From: Cellulomonas fimi ATCC 484
GTDB lineage: Bacteria > Actinomycetota > Actinomycetes > Actinomycetales > Cellulomonadaceae
Length of the DNA stretch: 64,000 bases
NCBI RefSeq assembly: GCF_000212695.1
Contig: NC_015514.1
Span: 1,302,001-1,366,000 of the forward strand
Reading direction: 5' to 3'
Shown here: positions 57,550 through 64,000 of the stretch, piece by piece
How positions within the stretch are numbered: position 1 is the first letter of the stretch
Layout: each line of letters starts with the position of its first letter
Notes under the pieces: generated by a model
The model's input: only the letters and a program-made list of their open reading frames with translations
Told to the model about the DNA's origin: nothing
Databases searched by the model: none
Position numbers and translations under genes: made by a program

Positions 57550-58397
57550 CGGTGCGTCGGGCGTCCCGCGGGCCGGGGTGGCCGCGGGCGTCGCGCGGGG
57601 CCGTCGCCGTCGCGCTGGTCCTCCTCGCGGGGTGCTCGGCCCCGGCGCCCGGGCCGGCGTCGACCTCCGGCGCCGCCACGAGCGGGGACGGCGGGGGGCT
57701 CGCCGGCACGGTCACCGTCCTGGCCGCCGCGTCGCTCCAGGCCGCGTTCGACGAGCTCGCCGCGGACTTCGAGGCCGCGCACCCGGGCGTCGACGTGCGG
57801 CCCGTCTACGACGGCTCGGCGACGCTCGCGACGCAGCTCCTCGAGGGCGCCCGCGGCGACGTGCTCGCGACCGCCGACGAGTCGACCATGGCGACCGTCG
57901 TCGACGCAGGGCTCGTCGACGGCGCGCCGGAGGTCTTCACGACGAACACGCTGCAGGTCGTGGTGCCCGCCGGGAACCCGCAGGACGTCCGTTCCGTCGC
58001 GGACCTGGCCGACCTCGCGTCGTCCGGCGGCCACGTCGTGCTGTGCGCCCCGCAGGTGCCGTGCGGCGCCGCGGCGCGCACGGTGCTGACCGCCGCCGGG
58101 GTGAGCCTCGCGGCGGCGAGCGAGGAGCAGAACGTCACCGCGGTCCTCACCAAGGTCGCCGCGGGGGAGGCCGATGCCGGGCTCGTGTACCGCACCGACG
58201 TGCGCGCGGCCGGGGACGAGGTCGAGGGCGTCGACGTCGACGAGGCCGCCGACGTGGTGAACCGGTACCCGATCGGCGTGCTCGCGGCCGGGACCCGCAC
58301 GAGCGCCGACCAGGCCGTCGAGCGGGCGTTCGTCGACCTCGTCCTGTCGGACGCCGGTCAGCGGGTCCTCGCCGCGCGCGGGTTCGTCGCTCCGTGA
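57546..58397 (+). CDS. modA: Molybdate-binding lipoprotein ModA
   Basis: 283-residue substrate-binding lipoprotein of the molybdate importer, with lipobox LLAGC near residue 30. TVLAAASLQAAFDELAADFE, YDGSATLATQLLEGARGDVLATADE and CAPQVPCGAAARTVL are ModA signatures. The GTG overlaps the regulator stop. It delivers molybdate (or tungstate) to ModBC. Confidence 0.95.
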   Translation: MTVRRASRGPGWPRASRGAVAVALVLLAGCSAPAPGPASTSGAATSGDGGGLAGTVTVLAAASLQAAFDELAADFEAAHPGVDVRPVYDGSATLATQLLEGARGDVLATADESTMATVVDAGLVDGAPEVFTTNTLQVVVPAGNPQDVRSVADLADLASSGGHVVLCAPQVPCGAAARTVLTAAGVSLAAASEEQNVTAVLTKVAAGEADAGLVYRTDVRAAGDEVEGVDVDEAADVVNRYPIGVLAAGTRTSADQAVERAFVDLVLSDAGQRVLAARGFVAP

Positions 58398-59260
58398 CCG
58401 TGACCGTGACCGGGACCGCGACCGCGACCGCCGAGCCAGCGGCGGGGGCGCGTGCCGACGCCCGGCAGGTCGGCAGCACCCCGCTGCTGCTGCGCGTGCC
58501 GGCCGCGCTCGCCCTCGGGCTGCTCGTCCTGCCCGTGGTGGCGCTCGTCGTGCGGGCCGACTGGCGCTCCCTGCCCGCCGACGTCTCGTCGCCCGAGGCG
58601 CTCTCCGCCCTCGGCCTGTCGCTCGCGACGTCGACCGCGTCGACGCTCGCGTGCCTCGTCCTCGGTGTGCCGCTGGCCGTCGTGCTCGCCCGGTCGCGCG
58701 GCTGGACCGCCGACGTGCTGCGGGCGCTCGTCACGCTGCCGCTCGTGCTGCCCCCCACGGTCGGCGGCATCGCGCTGCTGTTCCTCCTGGGCCGCCGCGG
58801 CCTGGTCGGGCAGGCGCTCGACACGTGGTTCGGGCTGACCATCCCGTTCACGACCCTGGCGGTCGTCGTCGCGCAGACGTTCGTCGCCATGCCGTTCCTC
58901 GTGCTGGGGGTCGAGGGTGCGCTGCGCACCGTCGGGACCCGGTACGAGACCGTCGCCGCGACCCTGGGCGCCGGCCGGTGGACCGTGCTGCGCCGCGTGA
59001 CGCTGCCGCTCGTGGCGCCCGGCCTGGTCAGCGGCACCGTCCTGTGCTTCGCGCGGGCGCTCGGCGAGTTCGGCGCGACCGCGCTGTTCGCGGGCAGCAC
59101 CGCGGGCGTCACGCGCACCATGCCGCTCGCGATCTACGCCGCGTTCAACGGCGCGGGCGTCTCGCAGGGCACCGCGGTCGCCCTCTCGCTGCTGCTCGTC
59201 GCCGCCGCCGTCGCGGTGCTGCTCGCCGCGCGCGCCTGGCGCCCGGGTCGGGCCGCATGA
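58394..59260 (+). CDS. modB: Molybdate ABC transporter permease ModB
   Basis: 288-residue permease with about five to six helices. The EAA-type loop is TVAATLGAGRWTVLRRVTLPLVAPGLVSG, and ARALGEFGATALFAGSTAG is the ModB signature. The coding start is GTGACCGTGACCGTGACC, three GTG codons in a hexanucleotide repeat, so the exact start is not unique. The first overlaps the modA stop (GTGA) and is chosen. It forms the channel of ModABC. Confidence 0.95.
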   Translation: MTVTVTGTATATAEPAAGARADARQVGSTPLLLRVPAALALGLLVLPVVALVVRADWRSLPADVSSPEALSALGLSLATSTASTLACLVLGVPLAVVLARSRGWTADVLRALVTLPLVLPPTVGGIALLFLLGRRGLVGQALDTWFGLTIPFTTLAVVVAQTFVAMPFLVLGVEGALRTVGTRYETVAATLGAGRWTVLRRVTLPLVAPGLVSGTVLCFARALGEFGATALFAGSTAGVTRTMPLAIYAAFNGAGVSQGTAVALSLLLVAAAVAVLLAARAWRPGRAA

Positions 59261-60372
59261 CCCGCGACGCGCTCGTCGCGGACGTCCGCCTCCGGCGGGG
59301 GGCCCTGACGCTGGACGCCGCCCTGGCCGTGGAGCCGGGCCGCGTGCTCGCCGTGCTGGGCCCCAACGGCGCCGGCAAGTCCACGCTGCTCGACGTCCTC
59401 GCGGGCCTGCTCGCCCCCGACGACGGCGAGGTCCGCACCGGCGGACGCGTCCTGAGCCGGCGGCACCGCGGGGCGGGCGACCTCCTCGTGCCGCCCGAGC
59501 GCCGGTCCGTCGGGCTGCTCGGGCAGGACCCGCTGGTCTTCCCGCACCTGTCGGCGCGCGACAACGTGGCCTTCGCCGGGCGTGCGCACGGGCTCGGCGC
59601 ACGCGCGGCCCGGGCGGACGCCGACGACTGGCTCGCGCGCGTCGGGCTCGACGGGCTCGGCGACCGGCGGCCCGCGGACCTGTCGGGCGGTCAGCGGCAA
59701 CGGGTCGCCCTCGCGCGGGCGCTCGCGGCCCGACCCTGCGCCCTGCTGCTCGACGAGCCCTTCGCGCAGCTCGACGTCCGGACCGCCGCCGCGCTGCGGG
59801 ACGTCGTCCGGCAGCAGGTGCGCGCGACGGCCACCGCGGTCGTCCTGGTCACGCACGACGCGCTCGACGCGCTCACGCTCGCCGACGACCTGCTCGTGCT
59901 CGTCGACGGAACCGTCGTCGAGCGCGGCGTGCCCGCGCAGGTCCTGGCCGACCCCGCGCACGCGTTCACCGCCGCGCTCGCGGGCACCAACCTGCTCGTG
60001 GGCACGGTGGCCGGGGCGGGGGACCGCACGGTCCTGGCCACGGCCGACGGCCTGCGCGTCCCCTGCCCGCCCGGGCTCGCCGCGGGCACCCGTGCGCAGC
60101 TCACGTTCCCCCCGAACGCCGTCACCGCGACCCCGGGTGCCCGGCCCGACCCGGCACCCGCCGTCCCGCACCGCGCGCCCGGCGGCGCGGTCGCCTGGCA
60201 GGCGTGCGTCGTGGACCTGGAGCCGGGCACGACCGGGGTGCGCGTGCGCACGACGGGTGACGTGCTCGTCGACGTGCCACCCGCGTCCCTGCAGGACCTG
60301 GACCTGCGCGTCGGCGCCCCCCTCACGCTCACGGTCCCCCGGGAGGCCCAACGCCTCCGCGCCCACCCCTGA
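59257..60372 (+). CDS. modC: Molybdate ABC transporter ATP-binding protein ModC
   Basis: 371-residue ATPase. Walker A GPNGAGKST, signature LSGGQRQR, Walker B ALLLDEPFAQLD and LVTHD are present. The C-terminal region (about 285-371) corresponds to the molybdate-binding regulatory TOBE part (ACVVDLEPGTTGVRVRTTGDVLVDVPPASL). The ATG overlaps the modB stop. A Pro/Arg-rich insert near residues 290-310 (ATPGARPDPAPAVPHRAP) is low complexity. It completes the operon, which supplies Mo for the nitrate reductase 1.7 kb downstream. Confidence 0.95.
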   Translation: MTRDALVADVRLRRGALTLDAALAVEPGRVLAVLGPNGAGKSTLLDVLAGLLAPDDGEVRTGGRVLSRRHRGAGDLLVPPERRSVGLLGQDPLVFPHLSARDNVAFAGRAHGLGARAARADADDWLARVGLDGLGDRRPADLSGGQRQRVALARALAARPCALLLDEPFAQLDVRTAAALRDVVRQQVRATATAVVLVTHDALDALTLADDLLVLVDGTVVERGVPAQVLADPAHAFTAALAGTNLLVGTVAGAGDRTVLATADGLRVPCPPGLAAGTRAQLTFPPNAVTATPGARPDPAPAVPHRAPGGAVAWQACVVDLEPGTTGVRVRTTGDVLVDVPPASLQDLDLRVGAPLTLTVPREAQRLRAHP

Positions 60373-60395
60373 CGTCCTACCCCCGACCCCACCTC

Positions 60396-60426
60396 GTCCT
60401 CGGGCGCGCGCCATCGGCGCGAGGAC
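60396..60426 (+). terminator. Terminator after modC
   Basis: GTCCTCG (60396-60402) pairs with CGAGGAC (60420-60426), with a GC-rich interior that pairs further, 24 bases after the modC stop. It separates the mod operon from narK. The rest of the 256-base gap to narK shows no gene. Confidence 0.45.
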
Positions 60427-60628
60427 GCGACGCGCCGGTGTCGCGCGCGTGGTGGTGCCGCCGTCTCGAGCCCCTCGGACGGCGGGGGTGGGGGCGAGAA
60501 CTCACAGGGGGCGGCGGGTGGCGGTGCGGGAAAGGTTCCCGCCGCGCAACGCGGGCGGTGCGTCGGGGGAAACACGGGATTCGTAGCGTCGCCTGCGTCC
60601 GAGCCCCCACCCCCTCCCGGAGGTCCCC

Positions 60629-62017
60629 ATGGCCACACCGCTCGCGACCACCGACGCCGAGGCGTCGACGCCCACGACCACCGCGACCCCCGCAGTCGCG
60701 ACCGGCGCCCCGCTGACCGTCCGCCCCGGCCGCTGGATCGACGGCTGGAACCCGGAGGACGCCGGGCAGTGGCGCTCCGTCGGCAAGGCGATCGCGTCGC
60801 GGAACCTGGGCCTGTCGGTGTTCGCCGAGTTCCTCGGCTTCGCCGTGTGGGCGCTGTGGAGCATCGTCGTCCCGCAGCTGCCCGCCGCGGGGTTCGCGCT
60901 GACGGTCGACCAGATGTTCTGGCTCATCGCCGTGCCGAGCCTCGTCGGCGCGTCGCTGCGCATCCCGTACACGTTCGCGGTGCCGCTGTTCGGCGGGCGG
61001 AACTGGACGATCGTGTCCGCGCTCCTGCTGCTGGTCCCGACGAGCGCGCTCGCGGTCGCGGTGCAGAACCCGCAGACGCCGTTCGGTGCGCTGCTGGCGA
61101 TCGCGGCGCTCGCGGGCGTCGGCGGCGGCAACTTCGCGTCGTCCATGGCGAACATCTCGTTCTTCTACCCGGAGGCGGAGAAGGGCAAGGCGCTCGGCCT
61201 CAACGCGGCGGGCGGCAACATCGGCACGGCCGCGGTGCAGTTCGCGGTGCCGCTCGTCATCGTCGCGGGTGCCGGTCTGCAGCTCGAGCGCGCGGGGCTC
61301 ATGTTCATCCCGCTCGCGCTGGTCGCGGCGTTCCTGGCGTGGCGGTTCATGGACAACCTGTCGAACGCCAAGGCCGACCCGCGCTCCTACGGCGTCGCGA
61401 CGCGCGAGAAGCACACGTGGATCATCTCGTTCATCTACATCGGCACGTTCGGCTCGTTCATCGGGTTCTCCGGGGTGTTCCCCACGCTGCTCAAGGCGCA
61501 GTTCCCCGAGGTGACGCTGTCGATCGCGTTCGCGGGCGCGCTCGTCGGCTCGATCGCGCGGCCGCTCGGCGGCACGCTCGCCGACAAGCTCGGCGGTGCG
61601 CGCGTGACGATCGCCGCGTTCGCGGTCATGGCGCTCGGTACGGTCGGCGCGATCCTCGCGCTGCGGGCGCACCACTTCGGCGCGTTCTTCGTCTCGTTCC
61701 TGCTGCTGTTCGTCGCGACGGGCGCGGGCAACGGCTCGGTCTACCGGATGATCCCGGCGGTCTTCCGGTTCGGGGCCACGGACGACGAGACCCGGGCGCG
61801 GCGCGCCAAGGCGGCCGCAGGCTGCATCGGCATCGCGGGCGCGGTCGGCGCGATCGGCGGGTTCCTCGTGCCCCGCGGGTTCGCCGTGTCGACGTCACTC
61901 ACCGGAAACATCCAGGCGGCACTGTGGGTGATCGTCGGGACGTACGCGGTCATGGCCCTCGTCACGTGGGCCGTGTACCAGCGCCGCGGCTCGGCGTTCG
62001 GCTCCACCGTCATCTGA
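60629..62017 (+). CDS. narK: Nitrate/nitrite transporter NarK
   Basis: 462-residue MFS transporter of the nitrate/nitrite porter family. The nitrate signature GVGGGNFASSMANISFFY, then KGKALGLNAAGGNIGTA and RPLGGTLADKLGGARV, is complete. There are about 12 helices, with the first near residue 62. A Thr/Ala-rich N-terminal tail of 30 residues precedes them. It is followed 29 bases later by a molybdenum nitrate reductase, so it imports nitrate for assimilation (or exchanges nitrite). ATG 60629 follows CCGGAGG. Confidence 0.95.
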   Translation: MATPLATTDAEASTPTTTATPAVATGAPLTVRPGRWIDGWNPEDAGQWRSVGKAIASRNLGLSVFAEFLGFAVWALWSIVVPQLPAAGFALTVDQMFWLIAVPSLVGASLRIPYTFAVPLFGGRNWTIVSALLLLVPTSALAVAVQNPQTPFGALLAIAALAGVGGGNFASSMANISFFYPEAEKGKALGLNAAGGNIGTAAVQFAVPLVIVAGAGLQLERAGLMFIPLALVAAFLAWRFMDNLSNAKADPRSYGVATREKHTWIISFIYIGTFGSFIGFSGVFPTLLKAQFPEVTLSIAFAGALVGSIARPLGGTLADKLGGARVTIAAFAVMALGTVGAILALRAHHFGAFFVSFLLLFVATGAGNGSVYRMIPAVFRFGATDDETRARRAKAAAGCIGIAGAVGAIGGFLVPRGFAVSTSLTGNIQAALWVIVGTYAVMALVTWAVYQRRGSAFGSTVI

Positions 62018-62046
62018 CCCTCGGCGCTACCGGAGGACATCGCAGC

Positions 62047-64000
62047 GTGACGGCCATCACGACCGCGCAGCACGAGCACACGTCGACGACGCAGGTCGCG
62101 ACCGTGTGCTCGTACTGCGGTGTGGGGTGCGGGGTGCTGCTCGACGTCGTCGACGACGCGTCGGGCCGCACCGTCCGCAAGGCGAGCGGGGACCGCGCGC
62201 ACCCGTCGAACGCGGGGCGCCTGTGCACGAAGGGGGCGACGAGCGCCGACCTGTTCACGGCCGGCGGGCGGCTGTCGACGGCGCTCGTGCGCGCGGAGCG
62301 CGGGGCCGAGCCCGCGCCGGTCGGCGTCGACGACGCGATCGCGACGGTCGCGGCGCGGCTGCGGGCGATCGTCGACGAGCACGGGGCCGACGCGGTCGCG
62401 CTGTACGTCTCGGGGCAGATGAGCATCGAGGCGCAGTACCTGGCGAACAAGCTCGCGAAGGGCTACCTGCGGACCAACCAGATCGAGTCGAACTCGCGGC
62501 TGTGCATGGCGAGCGCGGGCACGGGGTACAAGCTCTCGCTCGGGGCGGACGGGCCGCCCGGGTCGTACGAGGACCTCGACCACGCGGACGTGTTCCTCGT
62601 CATCGGCGCCAACATGGCCGACTGCCACCCGATCCTGTTCCTGCGGCTGCTCGACCGCGTGAAGGCGGGCGCGAAGCTCATCGTCGTCGACCCGCGTCGC
62701 ACGGCCACCGCGGACAAGGCGGACCTGTTCCTGCAGGTGAGGCCGGGGAGCGACATCGCGCTGCTCAACGGCCTGCTGCACCTGCTCGTCGAGGCGGGGG
62801 CCGTCGACGAGGAGTTCGTCGCCGAGCACACCGAGGGCTGGGACGCGATGCCCGCCTTCCTCGCGGACTACCCGCCGGACCTCGTCGCGCAGGTCACGGG
62901 CGTACCGGAGGCGGACCTGCGGGCCGCGGCCGCGATGCTCGCGGGCACGAAGGACTGGGTGTCCTGCTGGACGATGGGCCTCAACCAGTCGACGCACGGC
63001 ACCTGGAACACGAACGCCCTGGTCAACCTGCACCTCGCGACGGGCGCCATCGGCCGGCGCGGCGCGGGGCCCTTCTCGCTCACGGGCCAGCCCAACGCCA
63101 TGGGTGGCCGCGAGATGGGCTACATGGGCCCGGGACTGCCCGGTCAGCGGTCGGTGCTCGACCCCGCGGACCGCGCGTTCGTCGAGGACCTGTGGGACCT
63201 GCCCGAGGGGACCATCCGCGCGGACGGCGTCGGCCGGGGGACCGTCGAGATGTTCGAGCGCATGGCCGCGGGCGAGATCAAGGCGTGCTGGGTGATCTGC
63301 ACCAACCCCGTCGCGTCGGTCGCCAACCGGCGCACGGTCATCGAGGGCCTCGAGCGCGCCGAGCTCGTCGTCACGCAGGACGTCTTCGCGGACACCGAGA
63401 CCAACGCGTACGCCGACGTGGTCCTGCCCGCCGCGATGTGGTCCGAGGCCGACGGTGTCATGGTGAACAGCGAGCGGACCATGACGCTCGCCCGCCGCGC
63501 GCTCGACCCGCCCGGCGAGGCGCTGCCCGACTGGCTGCTGATCGCGCGCGTCGCGACCGCGATGGGCTTCGACGGGTTCGGCCACACCTCGTCGCGCGAG
63601 GTGTTCGACGAGATCCGCCGCACCACCAACCCGCGCACGGGCTACGACCTGCGCGGCGTCTCCTACGACCGACTGCTCGACGGCCCCGTGCAGTGGCCCG
63701 CCGCGCCGGACGGCCCCGCGCGCAACCCGCTGCGCTACCTCAACGACGGGGTGAGCCAGCCGCTGCACGTGCGCCCCGACGGCACCCGCCCGCGCCTGGT
63801 CTTCCCCACGCCGTCCGGCCGTGCCGTCTTCCACCCGCGCCCGCACCTGCCCGCGGCCGAGCTGCCCGACGACGACTACCCGTTCCTGCTCAACACCGGG
63901 CGCGTGCAGCACCAGTGGCACACCCTGACCAAGACGGGCAAGGTCCCGCGCCTGACGAGGCTCAACCCCGGCCCGTTCGTCGAGCTCCACCCCGACGACG
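62047..64000 (+). CDS. Assimilatory nitrate reductase catalytic subunit (partial)
   Basis: Molybdopterin oxidoreductase, at least 651 residues, cut by the window end. A [4Fe-4S] cluster is held by Cys21, Cys24, Cys28 (CSYCGVGCG) and Cys60 (RLCTKG). The Mo-ligand Cys153 lies in SNSRLCMASAG. LVIGANMADCHPILFLR, STHGTWNTNALVNLHLATGA and NAMGGREMGYMGPGLPGQ are NasA-type marks. It reduces nitrate to nitrite, and the electron donor part is beyond the window. There is no twin-arginine signal, so it is cytoplasmic and assimilatory. GTG 62047 is preceded by GGAGGACATCGCAGC. It is cotranscribed with narK. Confidence 0.93.
   Translation, partial: MTAITTAQHEHTSTTQVATVCSYCGVGCGVLLDVVDDASGRTVRKASGDRAHPSNAGRLCTKGATSADLFTAGGRLSTALVRAERGAEPAPVGVDDAIATVAARLRAIVDEHGADAVALYVSGQMSIEAQYLANKLAKGYLRTNQIESNSRLCMASAGTGYKLSLGADGPPGSYEDLDHADVFLVIGANMADCHPILFLRLLDRVKAGAKLIVVDPRRTATADKADLFLQVRPGSDIALLNGLLHLLVEAGAVDEEFVAEHTEGWDAMPAFLADYPPDLVAQVTGVPEADLRAAAAMLAGTKDWVSCWTMGLNQSTHGTWNTNALVNLHLATGAIGRRGAGPFSLTGQPNAMGGREMGYMGPGLPGQRSVLDPADRAFVEDLWDLPEGTIRADGVGRGTVEMFERMAAGEIKACWVICTNPVASVANRRTVIEGLERAELVVTQDVFADTETNAYADVVLPAAMWSEADGVMVNSERTMTLARRALDPPGEALPDWLLIARVATAMGFDGFGHTSSREVFDEIRRTTNPRTGYDLRGVSYDRLLDGPVQWPAAPDGPARNPLRYLNDGVSQPLHVRPDGTRPRLVFPTPSGRAVFHPRPHLPAAELPDDDYPFLLNTGRVQHQWHTLTKTGKVPRLTRLNPGPFVELHPDD

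Noticed and set aside
60560..60590. GlnR-like box (GTNAC-N6-GAAAC) upstream of narK
   Set aside because: Only the GAAAC half is present (GGGGGAAACAC); the partner half-site does not match.

Overview
The window is very GC-rich DNA with tightly packed genes, many GTG starts, and frequent ATGA/GTGA stop-start overlaps. This is typical of an actinobacterium. A GH6 cellulase, a GH127 beta-L-arabinofuranosidase, an actinobacterial SAM-IV-type riboswitch, a GAF-ANTAR protein and CIRCE/Hsp20 suggest a plant-polymer-degrading soil actinobacterium. Cellulomonadaceae is my best guess, by inference only. I see no phage, insertion sequence, CRISPR array, rRNA or tRNA. The most mobile-looking patch is 48.7-49.6 kb, which holds a HepT fragment and an antitoxin/Doc-like pair.

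Region by region: (1) 1-7.7 kb, a polar amino-acid type ABC transporter, then a sarcosine/N-methyltryptophan-type FAD oxidase and three different luciferase-like flavin monooxygenases, probably a salvage pathway for an alkylated or sulfur-containing amino acid. (2) 7.8-11.8 kb, the Hen1-Pnkp RNA repair pair. (3) 12-17 kb, a GAF-ANTAR regulator, then on the minus strand three envelope-type genes followed by a SpoIIE phosphatase-kinase-STAS fusion. (4) 17.2-19.2 kb, an ADP-ribosylglycohydrolase and a PadR regulator with its operator. (5) 19.3-22.8 kb, a SAM-IV-like riboswitch, an AT-rich inverted repeat, a short Met/Cys leader peptide and a strong hairpin ahead of metQ-metN-metI. (6) 22.9-26.2 kb, a DUF4956 / VTC-domain / Cthe_2159-like lipoprotein operon. 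(7) 26.4-31.4 kb, a divergent AraC/oxidoreductase pair, then an HTH-less LacI-like protein divergent from a GH127 enzyme. (8) 31.5-35.3 kb, small metabolic and hypothetical genes. (9) 35.4-38.7 kb, CIRCE-Hsp20, a Rieske cluster and a GH6 cellulase. (10) 38.9-44.5 kb, a Fluc/CrcB pair, DUF4349, AlkA, MscS and a kinase-like protein. (11) 44.5-48.7 kb, a WYL regulator divergent from a two-gene ABC exporter, an alkyltransferase and DUF5680. (12) 48.7-50.5 kb, toxin-antitoxin remnants and small ORFs. (13) 50.5-54.7 kb, a run of oxidoreductases with a DsbA-like protein and an SRPBCC protein. (14) 54.7-57 kb, NhaA and PPK2. (15) 57.1-64 kb, a MerR/TOBE regulator with modABC, then narK and the start of a molybdenum nitrate reductase.

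Several regions act as units. modABC supplies molybdate for the Mo-dependent nitrate reductase whose substrate NarK imports. metQNI imports methionine under what looks like RNA-level control. Hen1 and Pnkp seal ribotoxin-cut RNA. AlkA and the alkyltransferase both repair alkylated DNA. The strongest candidates for new biology are the layered 5' region of metQNI, the oxidase/monooxygenase salvage cluster, the DUF4956-VTC-lipoprotein operon, and the envelope operon ending in a complete partner-switch fusion protein.
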